Of a stretch of 64,000 nt of DNA, positions 1 to 13,820 are shown piece by piece (the first letter of the stretch is position 1; every line of letters begins with the position of its first letter). Source of the DNA: Caenorhabditis elegans (taxonomy: Eukaryota > Nematoda > Chromadorea > Rhabditida > Rhabditidae). The translations under genes were made by a program, and so were the position numbers. The notes below the pieces were generated by a model. The model ran no database searches and had not been told where the DNA came from. It saw only the letters and a program-made list of their open reading frames with translations. The stretch is from assembly GCF_000002985.6 (NCBI RefSeq), contig NC_003282.8:7006001-7070000 (forward strand), read 5' to 3'.

Positions 1-3000
1 TAATTGTCCTTCACTCTCATCGTCTTCACTCGGATTCTCTTCCATTCACAGGACATCCTTCACCTCTTCGTGCCACTTCATCAATGACTAATCAAAAAAT
101 GAGTTGGGAATCGTTGCTCTCTCACTGGGTCGAAAAACGTGTACTCCCTTCAAAACTTGTATTGTCTCTGAGTGCATCCACTTTATCCATGCAATCACTT
201 GCTGATGTGAGAAGCTCAGCTGCAACTCCATTTGGACAATCAGCTTTTGTGTCAATGTTGAGATCGAAAAAAGGAGATATTCATAGTCAGCAGGAGATCT
301 GTGAAAGCCTGAAGTCTGGAACTGGTGTCACTCATTGGGTTGATGGAGCTGAAGTACCATATTTGAGGTAAGTAATATTTTGGGATTTATGGTGAACTGA
401 GCCCTTTGAGAATTTTATTCTAAATTATTTCAAATAAACTTCCCCAGTGTACAAAGCGAAAAAGTTTAAGCCAATTTAATGACATGAGAAAAACTGGAAA
501 TTAGTTTCGTATTTCTATCTCAATTTAACAAAATAATATTTTTAAATTTATATTTAAGTATAAATACGGAAAATGATTTAGCAAGTCAATTTCCAGTGGT
601 TCAAGTTACTACCAGGACCAAAATGTGAATTATCACAAAATGCAATAACTTCAGACGATACGATCAAATGGTAGCATATGAGAATACTCGTAGTGCTCAC
701 ATCAAAGCAGTATGGGCATCAATGGAAGGTGTTGGAGGACTTGCTCTTCACAACATGCACCAGGACGATCCGAGTGCAGTTTGTGATAACCGTACTGCAT
801 TCCCCATTTTAAATGCTCTTTCTCGTGCTCAAGTTTGTCAGACTTGCCTGAAACAGCATGACTTCAAAAAGTGTGAACAACACGATTTCGTGGTTAGCTG
901 CAATTTTGAATTGAAGAGGAGCACTCGTAAGCTTTTTTTTGGATTTTCTGATGTGTGAAATTTGAAACAGAAAATTTTATTTTTGAAAAATTTAATATTT
1001 TTCAGCTGTTTTCAAAACGGACATTGTCCCATACGAGCGTTGCACGGAAGTTGTCGTTGAGCAGGCAACACTCACTTTAGGTGGAAATGTGAATTTCAAT
1101 GATGTTCAACAAGAACAAGTTGTTAAGAATTTGGTAAGTTTTCGCACCTGCCTTGTAGTCTATAATGAGTTTTAGACATCATTGAGGTCAAAAATGGTTA
1201 AATGTGGAATGGTGCTTTCACTATCATGCGGTGATTCTGAGAAATATTTGAATTCAATTCTTGGTGGTGAGTTTCATTTTACAATTTGTAAATTACAAAT
1301 TAAGATCATGTTACCTGGAAGAAAAGCTCTTAAACATATTCCTGAAAGCTTTTTCAGTGCATACTTCCAATATTCGATTTTTTTTATTTTTTGCAAACCT
1401 ATTACGACTTTGAGAGATTTTAAGGTGGCCGAGGATTCTGAAGTTTTTGAAAATGAAACAAAATCTGAAAAATCTTGATGCGGTTGGGTGTCTGAAAATC
1501 CAAAAGTTAACTCGTACATGATTTTTATTGAAAAGCATTTGATTTTTGTTAACTTCGAAATTAAGCCCATAACCAATTTTTCCATATTGTAGACAACATG
1601 ACATTTGCAATTGGCAACGTGATGAATATTATGGAAAAGTACAAATTTTCTGGAGTACAATTGGATTGTGAAAAAGTGATTCGCAGAGGAAACCATGTAA
1701 TTTATTAGGTTTAAGAATAAATTACCTATGAATCTATTCAGATTTACTTCAACACATTCGTCAAAAAATTGGCACAGAAGTTTGAAAGCGGCAAGGCTTC
1801 CAATGGGTGTAACAGGACACTTTCAGCAAGGCAACCTTTTCATAGAGGTTTTTAAAAAGCTATATATCCCATTATTTCAGATTTTCCCATTACACACAAA
1901 AGCCGTCAACGTACTACAGTGTATCTCTATTGAATCGTCTGTCTCACATTGCATTAAGAATGACTGATAAACATTCCGTTGATCTTCCATTCTTCTTCAA
2001 TCACACAAAGCCTGAGTTCCCGTCAACTGAGAAATTTGTGAATATTTGGAAGAATGTGGGACTGAAACCGGATAAGCTAGTTTTGGAACTCTCGCCATTT
2101 GGTTGGCAGACTGGAAAGAAAGTGGGGGAGAAGAAGAAAATGACACAAGGAGTTAATTGTGTAACTGCTGGGAATAGAGCTGTCTACGAACATGATTATG
2201 AAACATTGACAGGAATGACCAAACATGAAAATGGAACTATCAACATGCCAATGATTGAAGATTTTAGATACAAAGTAAGTTTCTTTTTTGGCATTTATAG
2301 CTCCCGTGATGACTGATTTTGAGATCTGGCGAGACCCCACTTAAAAAAATAAAGTTTCACATTTTCACGAAAGTAGAATAAATTACTGTTTTGTTTAAAG
2401 GGGGACTAACGGTTCGGACGATTTTGAATAGACTCAACATGGGCTCAAAAGAACAAATTTCGTAATGAAACTTCTCAAAAAATAATATCAAAAATTTTTT
2501 GTGGCAGTTCAAAATTTGAAAAAGTTACACTGCTATTAGGTAAAATCTCGTTTTTACCCACTTTTCCATATCGCGGTCCGAAGTTGCCCTTTTTTTGAAT
2601 TATTGTTCTTTATTGCATATTTTGGTAGTCTATATCATTTAATTTCGTTTATTACAGTACATTTGAAGCCGATAGGTAACCAATTTTGATGATTTTTGGT
2701 TACCTATCGGCTTTTAATGTGCCTTTACCGACAAAATTTAATAAGATAAACTTCCAAAATTTGGAATAATGGATGTACAATAATCAAAAATTTTCAAAAA
2801 TTTTTTGTAAACTTTTTGAAACAGTAATTTTTTTCAAAATTTCTCAAAATGTGATTGTTTTTGAAAATCTGATAATTTTCCAACAATTTGACGGAAAAAT
2901 TTGCTAATCGTAAGTCTAAAATCTTTTGAAAGGTTCCATTATGATATTCTGTCATGTTGTATTATTAAAAGTTTAACAAAAGCCACATTATATTATAGCT

Positions 3001-3231
3001 GAAATCTCTACAAATACAGTACATATAATAATTTTTCTAGAAATTCTGGAAATTCTATCAAATTTCTAGGATTTTTTATTCAAGTATTCAAATTTTCAGA
3101 TTGGTTACATCCAACGTGAACAGCTCGGCGGTATTGCATTGAATGTAAATGGAGATGACTATACTGGAATCTGTGGGCGTGGATCATTCCCAATTCTGAA
3201 ATCTGTTTATAGTTCCCATAAGTGTCGTTAA
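1..3231 (+). CDS. Glycoside hydrolase family 18 (chitinase-like) protein, 3' part, two GH18 modules
   Basis: The gene is open at the left edge, so its start lies outside the window. Exons as I read them: 1-367, 655-926, 1006-1133, 1176-1266, 1593-1696, 1742-1830, 1881-2274 and 3100-3231, in frame throughout. The first two exons resemble the C-terminal half of a GH18 barrel: an SPL-R-SS loop, a KLVLSLS strand, then VAYENTRSAHIKAVW and a GGLALHNMHQDD strand before a cysteine. A second, shorter GH18 module follows (TLTLGG, LNSILG, GVQLDCE, KLVLELSPFGWQT, GGIALNVNGDD). The usual DGxDxDxE active-site signature is degenerate here (SGVQLDCE), keeping only the last Asp and the acid Glu. Such proteins bind or cleave chitin-like glycans and are normally secreted, but catalysis by this module is doubtful. 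The sixth intron appears to be GC-AG. Family confidence is high; gene identity is unknown. Confidence 0.8.
2666..2713. repeat. Perfect 16-bp hairpin in GH18 intron
   Basis: AAGCCGATAGGTAACC at 2666-2681 is perfectly complementary to 2698-2713, with a 16-nt loop. Weaker pairing (ACATT/AATGT) continues outside the arms. It lies in the 825-bp last intron and is probably a small palindromic interspersed repeat. Confidence 0.6.
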
Positions 3232-3394
3232 TTTCTGAAACTTCACAATTTTGATAAATAATTATTTTATTTCGTTTGATATCGATAATGGATGAGTTCA
3301 ACTCTCCCACACGACCAAATTTTTTTTTACGAAAAAAAAGGGAAAAAGCGGGGAAGGGGGAATTGGGACACCATTTACAAAATATGAATGGTTT

Positions 3395-3665
3395 TTGTTC
3401 AAAGTTCCCAGTGATAATAATGTAGACTTAGTTGGTGCTAGAGGAAGTTCATTTAACTTGGACAAATTAACAAATTTGTTGATTTTGACGGTGAATATTC
3501 TGTGATCGAGGAATTCCTTGAACCAGAAACAAGCTAGTCAAGACCGAACTTGGCAAGTTTTCCTAAGAGACTGTGTGAAACTTTGTTAAAGGCTTTAACA
3601 AAATCAAAAAATATAATATAAAGAGATTTTTCTTTCATTAGAAGTGAATGGTAGAGGGAAGCCAT
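3395..3665 (-). pseudogene. Non-LTR retrotransposon reverse-transcriptase relic
   Basis: Read on the minus strand, this stretch gives DFVKAFNKVSHSLLGKL followed, after one frame shift, by WFKEFLDHRIFTVKIN. This matches the LINE-type reverse transcriptase core (the family's DF-KAFD-V-H--L--KL and W--SFL-NR---V patterns). It contains stops, lacks the YADD box and is only about 90 codons long. It is a dead fragment between the GH18 gene and the next gene, and nothing suggests an intact element nearby. Confidence 0.7.
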
Positions 3666-3740
3666 AACAAAATTATAATTTGTGAGAAAAAACCATTTTA
3701 TTGTCGTGAACGTGCCCCCCTCCTTTTTTCCAAAATTTAA

Positions 3741-3810
3741 AATTCACACGTCGAGTAAATCAAAATACAAAAAATTACAAAAAAATTCACACGTCGAGTA
3801 AATCAAAATA
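3741..3810. repeat. 27-bp perfect direct repeat
   Basis: Two identical 27-bp copies at 3741-3767 and 3784-3810 begin AATTCACACGTCGAG. They are 43 bp apart and immediately upstream of the 5' region of the following small gene. They could be a simple local duplication or a promoter element pair. Confidence 0.75.
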
Positions 3811-4272
3811 TAATTCGTTCATTCCCAAACTCACCAGCTAATCACGAGGCTCAAAAAGCGTTTCGCTCAATTGAACACGGTTTCATTATGAAGGTAAGTT
3901 CGCGAGGGGATCACTGTGATAGTAGCCGAATTTTCTCTTTCGCGGCCACAAATTGGCAAAATTTTTTGAAAGTGTTCCACTTGAGGGACGGATATAACAT
4001 AAGACATTAATGTGTGAGCTGATCGCGATCCGTGATCGATGTCGCCTGCACATTTTAGATGCTCTCCAGAAATTAGCAACTCAAAGATCAATTGGCTAAA
4101 AGTAGATAAAAAATATTCGAAAAACGCAGAAAATTTGCTGCCAAATTCTCCCCATTTCTGCCAAGTTTCATGCAAAAAAAACAATATTTTCTTTGAGTTC
4201 GATGTCTCTTCGTTGTGCCAATTTGTTGTTCAACTCCTCCAATTCTGCAATGTTTTTATTGTTCTCGCAGTG

Positions 4273-4744
4273 ATGACCATCACCTCATGCGGAAAGAAAA
4301 AAGCATCAAATAGCAAGGAAAATTGCAAAAAGAGTTTGCAAACCGGCCCTGGAGCAGCCACCGAAGCCGGAGCTGCTTCTTCGTTAGCTCCGGTTGACGC
4401 GACCAAGCTTGCCACACCTGTACCAGCGGCGCCAAAAAAGGAAGAAGCTCCACCTCCAGAAGAGCCCAAGAAAGAGGAGAAGCCAAAGGAGAAATCGAAG
4501 AAGTCGGCGAAATCGAAGAAATCCAGCAAGTCCAAGAAAGACAAGAAGGATGGAGAGGTAGGTTTTAGTGCCTTCCTGCATGCCTACTTCATATTTTCTG
4601 CATTCATTTTTTTGCCTTCATGGAGGACTATGGAATAATTTTCAAATACATGTTTTGCAGGAAGAGAATGGATATGAAAACTGCCAGGATATGACTCCGG
4701 ATCAGTTGAAGAAGATTGCCGAGCAGGCGGATGAAAAGAAATGA
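4273..4744 (+). CDS. Small lysine/proline-rich protein (122 aa), two exons
   Basis: Exons 4273-4557 and 4661-4744 join in phase 0 to give a 122-residue protein. It starts MTITSCGKKK, then has an Ala/Pro segment with KKEEAPPPEEPKKEE, a run of KKS/SK repeats around residues 75-93, and ends in an acidic DMTPDQLKKIAEQADEKK tail. The start follows a strong acceptor (TTCTCGCAG, ending 4270), so the mRNA is trans- or cis-spliced just before the ATG. A possible upstream exon ends at 3893 (ATGAAG then GTAAGT). AATAAA at 4760-4765 is a good poly(A) signal. I do not recognise a domain. The composition recalls nematode sperm-enriched basic proteins, which is only an impression. Confidence 0.65.
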
Positions 4745-4766
4745 TACTTTTTATTAGGAAATAAAG

Positions 4767-5134
4767 AATCGAGAAAATCATTGTTTTTTTTTTCATTTTT
4801 CAAAGGAGTCACTGAAATCGTGTGATCAATCGTTGTCAACATAGAACTTTTTCGAAAACGTACTGTAGATACGTATCGAATTGCTCAGGTTTTTTAGCAA
4901 CTAGTGTGATAGGCCGTGGCTCTGCGGAATGCCAACGTGAAGTAGACCCGAATAATTCACACACCAACAAGCGACCAAAACTCACATTTTGAGCTAATCG
5001 ACTCACTGCTACCGATTAAAGTTATTTTATGATATAATACAATTTTTAAAACTTACTTTCCCAGACTTTTGTAGGTTGTATTTGGTCCGTCATAAATAGT
5101 CGAGTATATGCTATAGCTCCTCCAAAAAGTCGGC
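4767..5134. other. Intergenic, nothing recognised
   Basis: AT-rich sequence between the small lysine-rich gene and the MSP relic. I see no gene, repeat or RNA structure that I can support. Confidence 0.5.
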
Positions 5135-5290
5135 ATGGCCCAATCCGTTCCACCAGGAAACATCCAAGCCCAAACAAAGAGACTTGGAGTTGATGCACCA
5201 TGTAGTGTGCTCGATCCAAAGGAGGATGTGCTTCTCGTTGTCTCGTAGCGATGGACCAAAAGCAACAATTATCGATAATGTTGTACTTGC
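5135..5290 (+). pseudogene. Major sperm protein (MSP) pseudogene fragment
   Basis: The reading from the ATG at 5135 is [13 protein letters not shown] joined directly to [16 protein letters not shown] and LLVVS, then a stop at 5246. The first block is the highly conserved MSP N-terminus and the second is its central strand region, so about 40 internal residues are deleted. After the stop, a one-base insertion and a further deletion lead into a SNNYR relic of the TNNDR segment. MSPs are the amoeboid sperm cytoskeletal proteins of nematodes and exist as large gene families with many pseudogenes. This copy cannot make a functional protein. Confidence 0.85.
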
Positions 5291-6029
5291 AGTTTCCACA
5301 AAAAAATATCACATGCTCCGACTAGGAGATTATTTGTAAATTTGAAATCTTATGGGGAAGCACATGAAACTTTCAAGATTGATGTAACTTGAAACTTGAA
5401 AAAAACTGTAACAATAGGAGTGCAAAATATTGTTATTTATTCTTGAACAATAGTTTTGTCTGAATTGTGGTTTTCTCGGTTTGTTCTGACTCTCCAAATC
5501 AAAAAAAACAACAATTGAAAGAAACATTCATGCAGTAAAAAAATAGTCAAAAATTCTATACATTCATAAGTTATAAATGCTTTGTCATTTATAAAACCTC
5601 GAATATACATAGTTTTTTTTCGAAAAATACATTTTTTCATTGATCATGTCTATAGAGTTCTAGCAAAACTTGTAGAAAGGGGGGACTCAGAATGTCTCGA
5701 ATTTCAAATAATCCCCGGCATTTCCCATTAGTCAAGCGACAAGTTAAAACCAAAAAAAAATAATATATTTATTCATCATACCATTTTTTTAAATCTGATA
5801 TTATATGTTTGCAACGTGGCAATTGGATTCAGAATACTGTAAGTGTCTTTAGTCGATTCTGATGATGAATCCGGTTCGCGCGCACGCGACACTTCCCTCT
5901 TTTCTTTAAACATGTGTTCGACGACACACCTCTCGAGAGGCATTCTGTCAGCCGCCTTTGATTTGTTTAATTTATCGATTTCACTGTGTTCGACGAAATT
6001 TTGTTTACTCATTGAATTTTTTAGATGGC
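5291..6029. other. Upstream region of trxr-1
   Basis: AT-rich up to about 5860, then a GC-richer block with CGCGCGCACGCG-type sequence (5876-5889) that looks like a promoter. A minus-strand ORF of 78 codons (6012 to 5776) begins 18 bp from the trxr-1 start codon. I do not count it as a gene without expression data. Confidence 0.45.
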
Positions 6030-10008
<3,979 letters not shown>

Positions 10009-10185
10009 GAAGGGTCCAATTTGGGGGAGAATTTGGGTTTTGGAATGAAATGAACATTGATTTTATTTAGGATCTCTTTTTTAAAATATGAATTCAAAAA
10101 AAAAAACAAATAAACCTAAAATCTCAATGTCATTTTATTTCATCACCTACTCTCTTCAAAATTGGACCGTCGGTGGTCGCTAGTA

Positions 10186-10249
10186 GAGGCAGCTTTGTGA
10201 CGACCTTTGGCTAAACTCCATCGTGAGCGCCTCTGGTCTGATGCGCCTC
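10186..10249 (+). promoter_or_regulatory. trxr-1: SECIS element in trxr-1 3' UTR
   Basis: RNA hairpin that recruits the selenocysteine insertion machinery. Helix I pairs GAGGC (10186-10190) with GCCTC (10245-10249), plus a GC/GC step. The non-Watson-Crick quartet is TGAC (10198-10201) against TGAT (10239-10242). Helix II pairs GACC with GGTC, then GGC with GCC. An unpaired AAA at 10213-10215 sits before a mini-helix CTC/GAG, which is a type II apex. The base before the quartet is G rather than the usual A; I recall this as a reported peculiarity of the C. elegans SECIS. Confidence 0.9.
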
Positions 10250-11664
10250 CAAAACGTCCACCACCCCTGATGATTTGTTTATTATAGTTTGCATTGTATT
10301 TTCGAATCTTCAGGGTTGTTTGTTCTTGACAATTGCCAATTTTTCTAAGCGAAAAGTTTGATTTAATTTTATTCTACTTGGCAATTTTCAAAAACGAACA
10401 ATTATTCTCTTATCCAGTGTTTAAGTATGTCCTCTCACTTTTTTTTCAATTTCAATCCCGTACTTCTTCCCTATTTTTGGGTAAATCCAAGCCTTTTTCA
10501 CTCTCTCTCTTAAATGCAATATTGTTTGGTCATTTTACCTTTTATTGTATGTGTTGTAAAAATAAATTGTATTTTACACCGAAAAATGTCCAATTCAGTG
10601 ATATCATTATGCATGCACATCTTCCGCGTACGACAGCTTTTCCGCGTGATTTTCTGTGTTTTCTCTGTTTCTAGGCGCTCTCCAAATTTACTTTATATTT
10701 TTCCAAAATTCTATCTCGTTTTTGAATACACATATGTAAAACCGAAATAGAATGAAAAATTGGGAGACGGAGAGAGGAAACGAAAACAGAGAGAGAAAGA
10801 GACGGAGAGGAGAAAAGGCAAATGAAGGTTGCAATCTGTTTTTACACTTTATATTTAGTCTTTGTTCATTTCGAAATTAAACGCAGGCAGGCGCAGGCGG
10901 CCGATTGGAATTTCACGTCAATCCTTCCAAACTAGGTGCTTTTGGTAAATCCTGATTTTCTCTGTGCACAGAAGTTAAATTGTTGTTTATAAACTTCATT
11001 TTCTACCAAAAATTAACAAATCTGTAAATATTTGCCCCTATAACGATAATTTTAACAGAGATCGCGGCGAGACCCTCTCAAAAAACAGCGTGTGCCTTTG
11101 AACTGTCGCCGAAAAATTATTGTAAATTGTGATTCGTCATTTTGCAAGATGAGTCACTTTGAATAAAATCGTTTCAGCAAAAATGGGGGAATTTTTTACG
11201 GGAGAAAAAAAGTCCACAGATTCTCCAGTTATGGTTCATTTCTAATAATAATAGCCCAAACTTAATACCTCATAATCCAATTGACCCTTGTACCCCCGGA
11301 CAAGTGGGCACACGCTTATCGATTTCTATTTCGAGGTACCACTCATTTCCGCGCGGGGAACACTTTTGTCTCTGAGTCTCCTACTTCTCCTTGCTCTTTT
11401 CCCAAACGTTCTTGGCAGAAGAACCTCTATGCATATATATCTTCAATGTTTATAATGCCATTTTCTGTTAGGTTTATAAATATCTTACTCGCAACCTCTC
11501 TCTAAAAAACAGGCAAAGAAATTATGCGAAATAGAAATTGCACACTGTTTCAAAATATGTATTAATGTTTCCTTAATTTTTCTCTCATATTGAACTATTT
11601 CTAGAACTTCGATAAATAATTCCAGAAACTTGGTATAACTTGATAACTTCCAATTGTCATCCCA
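10250..11664. other. trxr-1 3' end and intergenic region
   Basis: AATAAA at 10561-10566 lies beyond the SECIS and could end the trxr-1 mRNA. A purine-rich GAGAGA tract lies at 10757-10810. The remainder is AT-rich with no gene I can support. Confidence 0.5.
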
Positions 11665-13820
11665 ATGATACCTTTGTGCCGTGAACATAACAAAACATGC
11701 CGTGTCAAGGTTAACTATCATTGGCGTGTATACAATGAGGATATCAACAAGAATGCTGTATTGGAACTCTCATGTCAATGTCAAGTCCTCGATCAACTCA
11801 GAAAAACGTTCGTCGAGTTGGGATCTTCCACCATCCATTCGGCTGCTGATTTTGAGTTTAGCTGCAGTAAGTTTTTTTTTAAATGAAATTTAGATGCACA
11901 GTGCCTGCGCGAATTTCATTGGTTATTTTAGGTTTTCCAGATACTATTCGAGTTGTTCAAAATAGTATAACACAATAATCAATATGTCCAACAAAATTTG
12001 ATCAACTGAAAAATTATAATTATGAAAAATTGAATTTTATCTACGCTTCCGTTTTTCTATGAAAAGAAGTTACATCGGCTGACAAGATTTTTGAAGCATT
12101 TGGATGTGATTTGACCTGTCTAAAAATTGAGTTTTTGATGTTTCAAAACTATTGTTGTTGCACACACAGTTGACAAAAAACAAAGTAGAACAATAGAGGT
12201 TATAGGGAAAATATATCGTTTTATCAAATTTAATCTGAACCCAACCGCAGGTTGCTGTAACTTTTTCCAAAGAATTTATGATAATTTGTTTGATAACATA
12301 ATTTTAGAAATCGTTAAGAGCAAAATTTTGTTAGTTGAAAATTTTCAAATCTAAATGAGCTAGTATTTGAGTTGTGCTCACTTTAAATAGAAACTACAAA
12401 AAAAGAAATACGAATAGAGTTTCAGCTGGCACTATATAAAATGTCAGTCATCTTATACCAGATATGATTTTCAGTTACCAAGGATGGCCCTGTAGTTCTG
12501 TCCAGTGGCTATGAGATCTACAACAACATTCGCCCGGAATTGAGCTTTTATCATTCTCAACTTCCTCAGCTATTTCTTCATGTCAGAATCTTGGATGTCT
12601 CGGTAATTGCCAAGTTGGATGATTTGGGTCGGACTGTGAATGAATGTAAGGCAACGATGAAATCTGACAAGGCATGGAGAGTTATGAAGGATACTGAGGT
12701 ATTATTTTTCTGATTCGTTTCCCTTGTTTCTAAAAGAAAACTATATTAGATTGCTGAAGGACAACTCTCACTTCAAGAGCTTCTAGACAAGCAACAACTG
12801 GAAATCAAATCTCTTCAAAAGGATATTTCCGAAATGAAGCTTGAGAATCAGTGTCGCAAAAAAGAAGACAAAAACTCCTTCAAAAACAAGGAAGTTCACG
12901 AGGCTTCATGTGATAAGTGCCAAGATTTGATTATTGGGCATCGATTCAAGTGTGCTATATGCTACAACTACGATTTGTGCGAAACATGTGAAGCTGCCGG
13001 AGTTCATGCTCAGCATGCATTGATTCGATTGGTGTCAGAAAATACTTTGTTCCCCGAACATTTGATTGTCAAAAACCCAGAGGAGGTAAAAGATCAAAAC
13101 GGTCAAGTTCAAGCAATTGCTTCTTCTCGTGACAGAGCTATCCAGGTTCCTTTGAGGAGATTGGGCATAACCCCTCAAGCCATCGCAACAAAGAACAATG
13201 TCTCGAGATATTTGAATGCACAAAGTGATCGAAACATTATTGAGGACCCATGGTATGCTCAGCACATGTCTAGCAGGAAACCGCAAACTTATGAAAGAAT
13301 GCATCCAAAACTGAAAGATACAACTGATGGTAAAAAAGTTCAAAAAGTTTCTTTCCGCGATCGCTTTTACAAGAAAGCAGAATCTAGCCTCGATAAACAC
13401 GAAAAGCAACTTCGATTCGATCTTTCGGCTTCACGTCAAGAATTCATCAGAGAAAAGGAAAAGTTCAGAGTTGAAAAGGAAACGCTCATGAAACAAAAGG
13501 AACAAATTGAAGAGATGATGAAGCAAGAAACTATAAACTTCGAAACGAATAGGGCTTTCTTTTCGGATCGTTTTGAACCGATTTTTAATAAAGTCAAAGA
13601 TGGAAAGAAAAGCGAAGATGATACTACAAGAAAAGTCGAATTTGAAGTTGAAACTGCTGAGAGCAACTATCCCGGATCTATTTTTTCGGATGAAGATTCT
13701 TTGAGTGATCTTGCTGAAATTCTCAAAGACATTGAAGAATATGAGTGTTCGTCTGAGAGCTCTGATGACCAAGAGAAAGACGATTTTGATGTCGTTGAGG
13801 AAGAGGCTAAACAATCTTAA
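11665..13820 (+). CDS. ZZ-type zinc-finger protein, sequestosome-1-like
   Basis: Exons 11665-11866, 12475-12698 and 12750-13820 give 498 residues. The centre (about 194-235) is a ZZ zinc finger: ASCDKCQ, FKCAICYNYDLCETCEAAG, then HAQHALIRL, with the spaced Cys pairs and terminal His ligands of the family and closest in feel to p62/sequestosome. A coiled-coil lies just before it and a long charged coiled-coil after it (about 360-425). The C-terminus is very acidic (SSESSDDQEKDDFD). I cannot confirm a PB1 fold at the N-terminus, and no UBA domain is visible, so selective-autophagy function is only a guess. AATAAA at 14189-14194 is a candidate poly(A) signal. Confidence 0.85.

Noticed and set aside
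10333-10674. 113-codon plus ORF
   Set aside because: Phe/Leu-rich reading of AT-rich 3' UTR sequence with no splice sites or recognised motif.
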